64,000 nucleotides of DNA from Orthonyx spaldingii (lineage: Eukaryota; Chordata; Aves; Passeriformes; Orthonychidae): positions 887,046-951,045 of the forward strand of contig VZTJ01003855.1 in the NCBI GenBank assembly GCA_013397795.1. Reading direction: 5' to 3'. The notes under the pieces are model-generated. The model ran no database searches. It saw only the letters and a program-made list of their open reading frames with translations, and was not told where the DNA came from. Position 1 is the first letter of the stretch; every line of letters begins with the position of its first letter. Shown here in pieces: positions 23,689-38,020 of the stretch. The position numbers and the translations under genes are program-made.

Positions 23689-26600
23689 CTTCATCCTATC
23701 TTCACAATGCATATGCAATTCAGTTCTCAGGAAAACATAATTAGTACGTAGCATAATATATTCTCTCTAAACACATCACCGTGGTGTGAAATACACTAAA
23801 TCAAAGCAAATGATGCCTACAGCCTCCACCCAACTGGGCTCCCGTTGCTGAGCAGTTACATTACAAATGAACATACTCCTAAATAGTTTCGCTGCAGCAT
23901 CCCCAGCTTGCAGAATGTGCTGCTCTGCCCGTGTGCCTTTGCTCTGTGGCCAAAGGGTGGCAATGTTCTCCTGGCTATCAGCGGGCAGCGCTGGAGCTGT
24001 GCTCCTGCAGGAACAGCAACATCTCTTCCCAGCCAAGCCAGAAAGCTCTGCAGCGTTAACTGGAGTGCTCACTGGGTCCCAGTACATCAGCGATGACCCC
24101 TTCAGCTACAGGAACACAGACATTAAAATACCGTGTGGGCTGTGATCCAACGAGCTGTGTGAAAGCACCTTCACGCAGATCTCCTTACGGGGAAAATTAA
24201 AAAGCATATGCAGCTTAAAACCCAAGTGTGCTCCCTGTTCCTTATCACACGTAATCAGGCCCTACTGAGAGCACTCCTGACGTGTTTCCACAGAACAATC
24301 ACTGCTCTGCAGGCATGGAGAAGTTTCCCAAGCCTGACTGCCCAGAAAGTGCCACCCAGCCCCTTGAGATTTTCACAGCAGCTGATTTAACTCGTTTGAG
24401 AAGACCTCCACAATTCCTTTGGGGATGTGCCAGCTGTGAGGGTTGAAGTCGTCTGAAACAACATCTGCAGTGAGGCCTTGACCCCACAGCCAGAGGGAGT
24501 GTGGGTGACACAGCGGCGCAGACATGCAGCGTGCAGCCGTCACTGCTCTGATCCCTGCACCGCCAAAACTGCATCACCAAGCAATGGCACAAACTGGGAA
24601 CAATCACATGGAGGAACAAACTGCTGTCCTGGTGCTGGACCCACTCCTGTGACTCCCAAACACAGAGTGTCCCACACCCAGACATTCAGACAGTTTCCAC
24701 AAGACACTAAAACAGAAATTATGTTTTTCCTGGTGTTTCACAGGGGAAAGCTTCAGTAGGAGACCTAGAGAAAAAAATCCATTTCCAAATGCCACCAACT
24801 ATTATCTGTTAAATTACTACTAGCTACAAAAAGTAAAATGAGAACCATTTCTCCAAAAAATAGGAGTAACAAGAGCAAGGAGGTGTCTAAACATGTCCAG
24901 GATAGTTAGTACTTAGCAAAAATGAAAGTAATTTAATTCTTCATCTGAATACATGTTGGGTTTGTTCACTGAAGTGTTAGAAATGCTGCTTTCATTCAGT
25001 CTGGGGTATCAGTGTCAGAAGAAATGCAGACATTCACTACACATGTGGTAAAAGTTTCAGACAACTGGATTTGGACCCCAAATCAACTTAGCAAATATGA
25101 TACGAAGCAGCTGCCTGACACTCAACTCATGTTAGCCCAGAATTTCATATTTACAATATATATCTTCATTTTACTCCCTGGACATGTGCACAAGGGGAAA
25201 TACTTTCCAATTCATAATATAAAAATCTCTGAAACTGCTCTAATATTTTTAAAATGCTTTTGATAATACTATTTGACCTTTCTTCTATACCAAGGATGTG
25301 CAATGGACACTTTTCTCCTGGCACATCCTTGTGCCCTGGCAGTGCTGTTATCAGGCCAGAATGGACTGACATTGCCACCCTTCCAGGCGACAGCCTCATG
25401 TCCCAGCCTGCAAGGATAACACATCAGATCTCCAGTTCAGGTATTTATGGCAAAAGGTAGCATTAGGAGTATAAAATCCCAGCCACACACACGCTAAAGG
25501 TCCACGTGCCTCTGGTTCCACACATTTTGAATTTTAGATATGTCAGGGAATGGAAATAAACATTTCTGTCAAGTAACAGTGCTACAAAACAACTGCTCAG
25601 GTAACAATGCCATTGATTTCAATTATATGGAACCCCAGAAATGCCCTCTGTTAATACTGCAACACTTAAGTAGACACATCACACTTTCCTTTTACAGCCA
25701 TTATAAAATTTATTTGGCAAAAAAATGGGAACAACTGGCAAAATGGCAGCATTTTATGTGCCAAAGCATGCTCGTGCAGGAAAAGCTACTTATCTTCATG
25801 CAGGTGATGACATTTATTTGGTGCAATCACATTAGCTTATCTATCATCTAATAAGTGTTACATGACACCAGTTTCACATTTTCCTGAAGATACAGGATTT
25901 CATTACATGTTTTGTCATCTAGTCCCATCATGTCAGCAATTCCAAAAAAAGCTTTGATTTGATTCTAATCATTGCTGGACTCACTACACACAGGACCAGC
26001 TATCCCAGGACACAGGAGAAATGTCAATTAGTGAGGACAAAAAGAAATAAAGCAAAATGAACAAAAGATTGAGGTGGCAGAGTCTGGGAGCAGAAAGATC
26101 ACAAATACTATTTGTCATAGGTCTCATGTTCCGTTTCTGTTACATAAACTTGGCTTTGATTTATGGAAAATGCCCAGGCAAGACTCGCTGTGCCTGCAGA
26201 GCCCACCCTGCTGGAACAGGGACTACTCAGGCCTCAGAACCAGAGCTTTTATAACCCTTCACATGAAAGGTAAATACAGCATGGGGGTGGGGGGAAAATG
26301 AGTTCCTGGAGCCTGAGAATGGTAATTAGGAACACTCAGCTGTCCCATGCCAAACGTCTGGGGGAAATCTTACAGGCATGTAAGTAACAGAAATACAAGT
26401 TAAATGTCCCATTATTATCCTAAGTAATACAATTTAAGTGTTAACACTGTAAAATATTGAAATATTTTAAATGCCTTTAAACTGCTGAAAACAAATTTTC
26501 TTAGTCATTAACTGCTGAACATTAGCATTTTTTTCATTCATTAAGATTATTTAATGTTTGTGAAATAATTTGAATATCATTTAATTACTTTAAATTCAAA

Positions 26601-26904
26601 GTCATCGCCAGTTTCACTCATCCTTTCCAGAGAAGCCTTCTTCAACTGCCAACATACCAAATATTTACCAACCATCAATGCCTGTATATAGTGAATAAAA
26701 TATAGAAATGTATGACAAGGAAGCAGTGCTCCTTTCAGAGTCTCTGGTTTTGGTACCACAAAGACATGGCGTGATTCATCAGAGAAGAATCTCAGGGGGA
26801 AAGCTGAAAGCAACCTAAAAAAAGCTCCTTCCACTGAAGTGCAGTGGAAAGACAAAGCCATCAGCATTTTTTAAACAAAGGAGAAGCTGTTGAAGTTACC
26901 ACGA

Positions 26905-26930
26905 GCAGAATTTCACAGCAGAATTTCACA
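26905..26930 (+). repeat. 13-bp tandem duplication
   Basis: GCAGAATTTCACA occurs twice, head to tail, with no mismatch (26905-26917, 26918-26930). It is a small replication-slippage product. Confidence 0.95.
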
Positions 26931-27700
26931 CCAGAGATCCTACACAGAAGTTGCTCTTTTCCTTCAAGCTTCAATACCGAGTTTGTGGATCAATATTGCA
27001 CATCCACAACTTTCAGATGCAGTTCCAAGGTATAATATAATGCCAGATGCCTGCAGACACTAACTCAGAACCAGGCAATGCAGTTAAAATATCCGAGTGA
27101 TTTGCAAACCAGCAAGGTTTTATGAAGCACTTCAGATCACCTCCAATATTTTTAAAGTACTATGTGTATATTTATACAACAAAAGGGAAATGAAATCAGC
27201 ATGACACCAGCATTAGTCTTTATGATGCCTGCAGCATACTCATGTCAAGACTTCTACCATAATACACCTTAAAACTTTCTGACAATTTGCAGACTTTCTG
27301 AACATTTTGGAAGTGTTCAGAAACACTTATGGTGTTGGCAGTTATTTTTCTCATTTTGGGAGGAGGGATCACGTTATTCTTAGAGTTAGAGAAATATTTT
27401 ATAGTAATTTCCCTGGTCTGCAAGTACAAACAGGGGCCTGTGCTTGCTGCCATCCAAACATTACTGAGCCATCCCTTGTCCAAGACCTGACATGAATACA
27501 GTCCATGCATTGCAGATACAAACTCAAGTCCCAAAACTTGTGTTTAACATACTTAGCAACCCTTACAGTGATTTAAATTCAGATTTGTGGCTTTCATGAG
27601 CATGAAAACCACATGAGAGCTTCCCAGTCAGCCTTCAGTCCAAGACTCCTTTCCTGTGCTCATGAGTGTGGAATACTCATTTCTCCTGTTTTGTTAAGCC

Positions 27701-30700
27701 AGATGCCATTAAAGAAGGATAATGGAATAATAAGGATAATGGACGGAATAATATCTAGATAACAGAGCTACATTCAGGGAGACAAGTGGTGACTTCTGCT
27801 ACGTAAAAAAAAAAGAGCTCCATGAGGAAAAGGCTGGTGACAGCAACTGCCCAAGTGACAACAAAAGGCATGATAAGAGAGTTTTGCCACCAAGGTGAGC
27901 ATTACAAACTCTGACACACATCACAATTGACTTTTTTACCAGATCACATGGTACAAGGTGTAGGATGTGTCTGAGAATCCTCTAATTGCCATCAACAACG
28001 TTCCATAGTAGGTGCTGAAATAGAATATTCTGTTATACACCATTAAAAGTCCCTTTCAGCAGACCAGTCAGATCCGTGTTAAAATGGATATATTCAAGGA
28101 GTATTGTAAAAATGCAGCAATGATTAACTGTGAAATAGTCACTCAAGAACTGAGGCTTATCTTGAAACAACCTTGGTTTACAAATGCTGTCATTTTTCAC
28201 CACAGATATGAGCTGTCATTCAGGGGAGCTGTCGTTGTAGTGACACATTGCAACACGAGCTCCAGGGTGATTGTGCTGATTAGGAAACAAAATATTCACG
28301 TCCCATTTGAATGAATGGGAAATTGTAAGACAACTTTGTGCCTGGTTAACTTAGTAACGTACCTTGTCTTCTGATGTGCTCCTGTGGGAAGGGGGAACCC
28401 ACGAGTGTGCATCACATGAACTGACTTTAGTGGCTTCTCACATGGAACTCGCTGTTCTTTCCAGGCTTTTCTTCAATCACTTCAAAAGTCTACTGCAAGT
28501 TCATACATCCAGCTTCTGGAAACGAGAGAGGGCAATGGATCACATGCAGTAGCTAAATATTGAAATGTGCAGATGTCAATTAAAAAGTAGTAAAAATTAC
28601 AAATGGACCAACAGAAGCATCTAAGTCACCTGGGGGCCCTTTTCCCTCCAGTTTTGTGCAGGTTCCAAAAGATTGGGCAAACCCAACATTTTTATCAAGA
28701 GCAAATACTATGCCAATCTGCCAGAAGGACTGGTTTATCTGCCATGAATGCAGTGTGCTGAACCTTGAGGGAAAACAAACTTAACAAAAGTTGGACACCT
28801 GACTTTTCCTGCCAAGCCAACGATCTCTGTGTAAGAGGGCCTTGTCTGTCTGGAGAACTCCTGAGAAACAGAAAGCAGGAGGAAAGCAGCTTACCCTGCT
28901 CTGCTGAGAGCTACCAGCAAGGGATAATTCTCTCTCTCCTTTCTCATTCACAATGGTGTTCTTGGAAACAGATTTATTTTGTACTTACAGGGTCTAATAG
29001 CAGCTGTTATGCATTTATTGTCCCACGATCCTGACACAGCAATGTTATCCTACTTAACTCTGACTCTTTCTGACATAAAAATGCACCCACCACGACATTC
29101 TTTAATACTGTAACAAGCTGCTGGTGACCTGGGACTCCACAGCTCTTACCAGTGCTCACTCCCCTTGATTTAACTCCCCCAGAGTGCCACTGGACACAAG
29201 TCATTGCTAATAATCATAGCAACCCTACCAAAGAGAAAATGCCCAATTTTAATACCAAGATTGGCAGCCTTTGCTTTCAGGACAAGTATTTAAAGCAGTC
29301 TTCGAGCAGCATTGCCCTGTTGCTTTATTCCTCACATTAATGATGTTTTTCAGAGGCTCCCAGAGTCCATTTCAGTACAACAGCACATTGTCTTTAAACC
29401 CAACATTACTGAGTCCCGTTCCCACAGAAGTGCCCTCACCTTCTGCTCGTATCTCCGCTGATTTTCCATGGCTTTGTCAGAATTTCTGCTGCACCCATCA
29501 CGTGCCTCCTCATACAGACCCCAAATGGTGGGCACAGACACGATTTTATTAAGACAATTCCTCAGTCATTATCAAGCTCCACAGATTTCACTTTTTTCCA
29601 AGTGGATTTGACTGGGGAGGGGGTGTGGAAATGGGGAGAGATACTAAAAGAACAATGGGTTTGTCCACAATTCCTATTTCCTGCTAAGATCAAAGAAGAT
29701 CAACTAAGATCAACTCATTTTATAAAACTTTTTCAGTAACTGGTCTTTTTCAAAGACTGATGCAACACACACACAGCTAGAATGTTCATTTGTTTGTAGC
29801 AAAAGATTGTTAAGCATAAAAAAATTAGACATTTCTAGCAGTCAGTTCTTCCCCCTAAATACCCCTTAAGACAGAGTTTAAAAAGTCAAAATCTTACTGT
29901 ATACATGACTTACTTTGTAAAGTCCCCTAAGGTTCTCATTAATTTCCTTTTTTATGTCCAAATCATCATGTATTTGCAACCTGGCCCAGTGACCCTGGTG
30001 AACTGGTTTAGAGTTTTATTTAAAAGAGAAAAAAGGGGGAGAAGAACGTGGGGTGATGGAGCTTAAAAAGGATATTTAGAAAACAGAGTAAATATTAATC
30101 ACAAACAGTTTAGTTGATCTTTCCTTATGGGTGAGCAATAAACTGAAAAAAGGCTGAAAAGCTGCCTTCAGCCTTATTTGCCTGAGCTGCAGCTGTTGTG
30201 TCACACAAAGTGGTACTTGAAAGAAATTTTACTTGTATTAAAAATTAAAAGCTTATGTCTCTCTTACTTAGGCAAACACCCCCACGGTTTGGGAAGCATG
30301 AAAGTATTTGTTTATTCAGTCTTGTTACCTATTCTGTAAGTTTTTATAACCTTCTAAAACATGAAGCAGCACACTGTGTAATAGCTTTCCCAGTTTTCTC
30401 TGGAAATCCTTCCCAAACAGTAGCTTAATCTCTTTAAACACTTGTCCAACATTCTCTGCAGGCATTGACACCATGGAATGTCTTCCACTACTAAAGAAAA
30501 ATAACAGCATGGTATTTATTTTATTTTTCATTTCCCCTGAGCTGTAAGTCGTATTTGCAGGATAATGATTACTTCAGGAGCGATTAACCCATCACGTGCT
30601 TAAGGCAGAAGTTGTTTATTCTGCATTTTTATTGCCAAAACAGAAAGGGTGGGTTTCTTTTTGCAATTTCATGCTGATTACTTTTGGTATTAATATGAAA

Positions 30701-32300
30701 ATCTTAATCAGTGGGACTACCCTGAATATTCCTAGAGACATCAGCCACAGAGGAATATGCCAGCCTTTTCTTTCAATACCAAAATGAAATAAAGCCAGGA
30801 AACAAGCTGGAATGAGCATGTCATAAATATTTTTCAGAGGAGACGCTCTTCATCCATTATTTCTCTCCTCACACAAACTGACTGATAGGCACGAAGTGGG
30901 CGAGCAGTAGGATGCCTGCTCTGATTCCTCTTTGATTTCCTGAGATTATTTTGCTCTTACAGGAACAGCTGAAATGAACACAGAGGATTTTCTGTTTGCT
31001 TCACAAATGAAAGCTTGTCTCTCCCCGAGCTTTCTCCATGGCAGAGTGTGCAATCAGGCCCTAGCTGTGGGCAGAGCTTTCTGTGCAGGAGCAGTGCTGG
31101 CACTCAGGCACAGCGGCACAACCCAGAGCTCCATCTCGGCTAAATCACCACATGGATTTGTGATAGGTGTGATCCAGCCATAAAAGGCCATATTTGAAAA
31201 GAGACCGTTTGGAGGAGTTCCTCATCTACCTCTAAAACAGCAGAGAGAAGCCCAAGAGACCATTTAAAATAAGAAAGGGACATCCAAATTGGGAACATCT
31301 CGACATTAGGAAGATCTGCAACTCATTTTTCAAACAAACATAACAACCTAAAGCACATTGTTTTGAAAAAGAACTATGTTTCAGGGTCAATAAAACTTTG
31401 GAATTTGTTGGTTGTACAGTTACTGTAGTCACAGCTCCAAGTGAAATTAAAGAGCACAAGCTAATTGAGCTCAGAAGGAAATACATTCAGCTCAATCCCT
31501 GTTGAAGCACTACTGCCTTCTTCATGCTGGCTTCTATTTAAACATGGAGAAATGACTCCTTCAAAAAGAAGAAAAGTGAATTTGAAACCACTGGGGATCA
31601 GTGGGATCAGAAAACAGCCACTGCTCCTTAAGAAGAATTGGTCAGAGGAGAACTGAATCAAGGGTAAAGCAGCAGAGGTTAAGACCTAGGTGAAAAATAA
31701 GGATCCTGATCAAATTTGTGGCATTGCTTAAGTCACTTGCTCAGGCACTTTAGGCAAGAAAGAGATTTGGGAGGTAGATTGTCAGCCAATATCACCTCAA
31801 ACAGCTCCTTACCCAGCTTTACAGAAGCTTTTGATCTCGGAGAATGAAGGATTTTCAGAAACCTTTGCGTTTCAAAGCATGAGGAAAGTGAAATAGTTCA
31901 GGATGACAGGGAACACTGAGATGGAACAGAAATCATTCTCAGTACAGGGAGAAGTTTAAACACACACAAACCAACAGAACATCACAAAAATTCCAACAAC
32001 TGCAAAAACAAGCTATTAACCACCAAATTCAAACCAGAAGAGTTTCGTGCAGCCCCCAGTTCTCTGATGCCAATTATTGTCCATTCACTTTCCAGGCACC
32101 CACCAGGCTGCACCTTCACGTGAGGGCTTTTCAAACCTGCAAAACTGAAATCCACAAAGAGTTTATATTACTGCTGGAAACCTCTTCAAATCGTTCTGGC
32201 AGACAGTGTTTAGGAAAAGAAATCATCATTATTTCATAAGGAAATCAAACTAACATGCAATCCTTGTTCTCACATAGCCTTTCTTCTCTCCTCTCGCTCA
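27701..32300. other. AT-rich non-coding stretch
   Basis: No gene or known repeat was recognised. A 17-bp tandem duplication lies at 27715-27752. Triplet-like repeats of AGATCAA occur near 29690-29715. The short frames here overlap on opposite strands and are domain-free. Confidence 0.55.
27715..27752 (+). repeat. 17-bp imperfect tandem duplication
   Basis: AAGGATAATGGAATAAT (27715-27731) is followed directly by AAGGATAATGGACGGAATAAT (27732-27752). The second copy has four extra bases. It is a local slippage product. Confidence 0.9.
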
Positions 32301-35300
32301 GAAAACTTTTAAATCTGAAAAGCCAGTCAGACTCATGTTGTAAGGATCAGTTCTAAAAACAGAGCAACATAAACTCAGAAATGGAAAAAAAAAAAAACCT
32401 TTATATCCACTGTCCTTGAGAAGAACAGAGAACTGTAGAACTATTTTTGCCCATGAAGCCTAAAAAAAAAAAGAACAAGTTAAAAAAAGAGAGGATCAAA
32501 TCATTTAAATCAAATACGTATTTCTATATGGAAAAATATATTGAAATAATCCCAAGCAGAAACAAAGATGTTCATCTCTTCTTCCCTCCCATAGTTTTAA
32601 AATCCACGGCTTATTCTGACAATTCACATTGACTTCTGGCACAGAGGACACCAACAAACTGATAAAAAAGCCTTTGGTGAAAAAAATTAATATTTCAAAT
32701 TAAAATTAATAAACATATGTTGAAGTTTTTTTCAAAGAATATGAAATGGCAGGCTATTTACTAAAGTTGTCATTTTTTTCTTTCCTGAATTCTGCATTCA
32801 AAATCTTCCATTTTGATTACTCTGATGTATTTTATATCCAGAATGAGCAGTTTGAATACAAGAAGAGATTATAAAAGGTGAAGGATGTTGCTAATATATC
32901 AATTAAAAAACTTCTGACATGAAATTTCTTTTTTATAAAGTTGTAAATCCCAAGGAAAGCCTGGATAAGCTCTCCTCCCTAAACAAGTTTATTACCATAA
33001 ACTCTTAGTGCATTTATCTGCCAGTTTGTCACACATCTTTTTTCTTCACATTTTTCTACAAAATTAAAGTAAAAAATACTGCACTGGAGGGTCTGAGTCT
33101 TTAAACAATATTCTGTGTTGCAGCTACATTTGAGGGTTGCTTTTATGCACTGCAAATGTAATTCCTGGTAGTACTTAAAACATCAATCCAAATCAACAAG
33201 ACTTAAGGGCAGCTGCCAGTTCAGATTTCTGAGCAGCGTTTTAGCTGACAGCAATTGCTCACTACTTAAAAGCCAGTTTAATGTGTATGTAGTGAAGAGT
33301 AACTTTTAAGAAAGTCACTGAACTCCTGCTCTATTGGAGACCCAGCCAAGGCATTAATTAGAGGTATTAGAGGTATGAATTTAATAGGATCCCAGTCCAG
33401 TTTCTACAGAGAGGTTTGTGAAGATCAGGTTTGCTCTGCCCAGCAGCTCACAGTAATTACGGCCTCCTCACTCCTCCAGAGACGAGGTTTCAGAGTTCAC
33501 ACGGCACAAAACCAGCACCTCCCACACGCTGTTAACTCCCAGCAGAGGGAAAGCAGAAAGCTGTTGGAAATGTAATGCTGAGAAAGAAATGAGAAATAAA
33601 TTCTGTGTTGGCTGATATTGTTGGAGACCTTTGCTCCACCTTCATGGTGGAAGTGAGGTTGAGAGAGGCCAACCTTGCCAGCACAGCCCTGCTCGTGTCC
33701 TCATTCCAAGGGACTGTCACCCTGCAGGGCATGGGGGGACATCCCATGGGCACTGGGATGTGGAGATCTGGCACAGCTTTGGGACAGGTTTGATCAGGCA
33801 ATAATTCTGCTCAGAGAACTTGTTCTCCAGCCTCTGATATCCAGACCTGCGTGACAGATTAAGCAGCACACGGGAAGTTTGAGATAGCATTTTTCAAGAT
33901 GGTTTTGCTCTACTACTAATGATCCTTCTCCATCAGCTCTGCCAGTACAAACAAGTGAGGGTGTGCTAAAGCAAGACCAGGTCTGCAGTGACAGAGACAA
34001 ATGAGACAGAAGCACCACCAATGTGGTGCTGTCACAGCACAGAACCCGACTGACGTTCTGACTGCAACAGACACAAAGCACGTTTTTTAGTTAAAAGTCT
34101 GGAATTAGACAGAGAAGGCAATAGTTACATACAATATGCAGCTAAAGGATTACTGAAGAAAGTTAATTAAAACATTTTACCCCATTTATTACTCATGCAC
34201 TATCCATAATTCATAGATCTTTGAGAACTCCGACTAATTTTACCATAATGATCTTCTTAAAGATGGCTGATAATTGGGAAATGTAATGCTCACCAGAACT
34301 TTGGGGGCTGAAGCTACACGATGAAAAACAAAATACCAAGTAACTCAGATTTTTAGATACTGCACCAATTTCACAGAAAAGAAAGCTTGCATATTTAGCA
34401 GGAAGCCATCAAAATTCAAAATAGAAGCCAGCTTGAAATAAATGATGTCTTATTTTAGTAAGCAAATTTTATTTAATTGCTCTTCAGAAAGGAATTCAGC
34501 TTGTAATGGAAGATAAAGTTTTCAGTGAGCAGTGCATAATAAAAAGCACGGCACAAGCACAGCACAATAGAAACCATTCCCACCATGCATGTACTCAATC
34601 TAGAGCACTGTGCTACACAGGCATCAGTCATCCTCACTAAACCAGGGCAGTGTTCTGACATGAGATCTGAACTGAACGCTTCTCTGAAGGACATTCAAAT
34701 CCTTCTATAATACTTAAATCCAATTCACCATGATGCTATTCCCATTCTGTGCCTCTACACTGGAATCAAGCAGCTATTTTAATTATTGCAACACAAACAA
34801 GTATTGCAGAGAGCTGGGGCCCTTTGGAGTGGTATTGTGCCCGAGCTAATGTATTCAGCCAGTGGAGCTCAATCCTCTCAGCTCTCTAGACTGCCACAAA
34901 GAGCAAAACCAGAGATTTTCGTGCCTTCTTATGGGAAAACTCTGTCTGGCTGCCATCCTTCCCCAGCTCTCTCCCTGCTAAGAAACAATTGATCTGTCAG
35001 AGCTTCAAGATGAGCTGATTAAACAATCCCAGTGCAAGGATTACATCCCAGTATCTCCAGTCCACTTCCTTTCTATTCCCACTTTCACATGAGCTATTTA
35101 ACATTTCCTCTGCTTTTGTTTGCTTGTTCTGAAGTTTGCCTTTCCTCATTAGAGACGTTTGCATTCCTAGGGAAATGTGCACCTGATTTACATATTTGTT
35201 AAATCCAGAAACATAAACAGTTTTGAGCATTAGTACACTGACAGAATGCCACAATGTAAATAATGCAAGAGTCTCACAATGATTTCAACACATATCTCTC

Positions 35301-37980
35301 AGGCTAATTTGTACAAGTGCTCTGTGTTGTGGCATTATTAAGAAAATTATTTTCATGCAAGCCAAAAAGAAACTGCTATAAGAACAAAAAGAAAAGTCTC
35401 AACTTAGAATTTTGTCCAACTTCTTACAGAGAAAAGAATTAAATCGGTGAGGGGAAAACATATTAAAAGTGAAGTGAAAAATTTAAAGAAATAAAGTTGT
35501 GATTTCCATTCCTTGTGAACAGTGCTCTGCTGCTGCCAGGTTTGCAGAGAAGCCTCTTGAGAGCAGAGCAATCAAACCCCAAGAAATGCCAGTGAGCCAC
35601 AGGACATCTGAAGAGCTGAGAGCTGGATCCACCCAAGGCTTCCCATCTCAAATGAGCTTCAGCTCCTGCATTCTCTCTTCCATTGTCAGCCACAGGAAGC
35701 ACCCTGATACTGAGAGACAATGATGCCCAGTTTTAAAGAGAGAATTGTCTGTGCCATCAGCTGACCTAATGACTTTCCTTGTTTAATTCTGTTTCTGAAA
35801 TGGTTTTGCTTTGTGGAAGCCAAATCACACCTTGACTTCCACAGGCCCCCAAAAGACGTGCAGCTCTAGAAATTGTTTTCTTAAAGGAAAGACAAAGAGT
35901 TTCCCCTTCTTCTTGTGTCTTTCCTGCTGCTCTCCTTTGAAAACAGGGAGAGCTCTACCATAGCCCAGCACCACCAAACATTTATTTGTAGGGAAATGAG
36001 CTGCTAAGAAACACCCGTTCAGATCAGAGCAAGCAGACAGGTGAGTGACTTCAGTCCAGCCTCAAACATGTCTGCTTTAGGAGATGCATCATCAAATATC
36101 TCACAGGATAAAGGGCAAAAGTTCACCTACCTTTTCCCCAAAACTGAAGATTTCAGCCCTAGAATGTCCATGGGTGAGACAGGAACCACGCACAAAGCTG
36201 TAATTCTGCAAAAGCAACATTGTTTGACCTTCAGAGGTTAAAATTGCAGAAGTCACAGCACCAGAGTCCCTGTTTTGAAAACTTCCTCCCATCTTAGTTA
36301 TCCTTACTCCTTAGGAAGGGGGCATTAAGTAAAGTTGACTCTGTATCCTCTTACAAAATGAAAAGCATACTTGCTTTTTCAGAAAGCAATAATGATAACT
36401 TTCTATAGTATCTATGAATATAAATAAGCACATAATCATTATTGCTAAATATAGAACTACGAAAAATTATTTTATATATTTATTTGCCCTGCAAAACCAG
36501 GGATATTTAAAAATCAGATACTTGTATGAACATATTGAAAATATCTTGATATCATAAACACAGTAATACAATTCTGGCTTTGAACATTAACATCTCAGAT
36601 TCAGGATTCTAAATCATGTGTACAGTGTGTACACAGTGAAAAACAAAATATTGTTGCTTAGAAGATTAATCAAAAATAGAAGCCAACTTGGAAAAACAAC
36701 CAAAAAAACCAGATATGCCTTAGAAGATATTTTTCCTCTAAAATCTTTAAATCAAGCTAAATATGAAAAATGAAGTCAAATAAAAATAAATCAAAATATG
36801 ACAGACGAAACAACCGAAAAATACCCAGATGTGGTATTTCTTCTACTGACAGACTAGAAAACTGCCGAGCCTTTGCTTAGAGGACCTTTACCCCTGTTCC
36901 ATTTGAACAGAACTTTTTCCTTTTCCTTTTTTAAAAAGCTCGAGGGCATCCTGGCAATCAGGGCGTTTTGTAATTTGTGCAGGTAGGAAGAGTTCCATGC
37001 CAAAGGCAGGCAGATCAGCACCAGGCTGTGTGAAATAAAAGCTGGAGAGCACCAAGGGTGGAGCACACAGTTTATCCCTGGATGTATCAGTTTATCCCTG
37101 GATTTGCCTTCCAGAATCTCTCCCTCAGGCTGCTGGGGGGGCTGTGGCACCAGCAAAGGAGCCTGCACAGGAACAGGAGTTTGCAGTGGTAGCTTTAGGG
37201 CTGTCACACATTTCCTTGGCTTAAATGAGCTACAGGCTGCTAAAGGAAGCAGCTGAAGCCCAGGATAAAGAAAGGAACACCTTTGCCTTAGAAAAGTCTT
37301 GGGAATGGTTCTGTGGAGTTCAAAGTCCTGAGCACAGCAAGGTTCTGTCATTAGGAAATCACACAGTATCGAGCCAAACTGAATTCATGTGTGAAAGTGA
37401 GATATTACTGATATCCCAACATCCTTCTCCTCTCAGGTACTACACAGCAAGGCTATTGAATTTCCCAGATTTTCCTTACTTTATCTCCAAAACTACTGTG
37501 TATGTCAAAGCTCCCATGCCAAGGATAATTAATTTCTTATGTCTGATCTAGTTGTAACTAAGGATGTCTGGAATGGGGTTAATGACACACAGAAACCACT
37601 CTCTTCTGCTTCCAAACTTGTGATTTGCCCAGGCACAAAATCTTGACTTCAAATTATCAAACATAACCTGGATACTCACGGAGCTGAAAGAAGCAGCCAA
37701 TTTGTGGTGGCCAGTCTCCATCATTTTGCTTATCTGGGGAAAAAAAAAACCCAACGAAACACCACTTATATATTATTTGTGCTACTCAACACACACGGGA
37801 AGAACAGCCCACAGCTGAGGTCAGGCCCTTTGGATGCAGTTTGCTTGGTAAAACAAACTTTGCCATGATGTGCATATAATGAATAATTTCCACGTTGAGA
37901 ATTTGCCATCTCTAAGAACACACTTGCCTTTGTCTTCCTATTTAATTCACCAGTTCTCAGCTCCTGTAAACATAGGCACC
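32301..37980. other. AT-rich non-coding stretch
   Basis: No gene is supported. A-runs occur near 32385 and 32461. The longest frame, minus 36854-37351 (165 codons, with a Pro/Gln-rich middle), overlaps a + frame, has no recognisable domain and contains a 20-bp duplication at 37068-37103. The segment 34800-34990 is non-repetitive and of mixed composition. Confidence 0.5.
37068..37103 (+). repeat. 20-bp period direct repeat
   Basis: CAGTTTATCCCTGGAT occurs at 37068-37083 and 37088-37103 without mismatch, separated by GTAT. Confidence 0.95.
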
Positions 37981-37989
37981 CAATCTTTT

Positions 37990-38020
37990 CTCTCTCTCTC
38001 TATATATATGTATATATATA
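37990..38020 (+). repeat. Compound (TC)n(TA)n microsatellite
   Basis: About six TC units run straight into an alternating TA tract interrupted once by G, ending before AAGGAGCC. It is likely to vary in length between individuals. Confidence 0.95.

Larger units (their letters stand above)
23116..27700. other. Non-coding stretch
   Basis: No gene or known repeat family was recognised. The segment 23580-23760 is non-repetitive and contains an imperfect RFX-type X-box (23675-23688). A 13-bp tandem pair lies at 26905-26930. The minus frames at 23776-24087 (103 codons) and 24299-24685 (128 codons) overlap frames on the other strand and show no domain. Confidence 0.55.
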
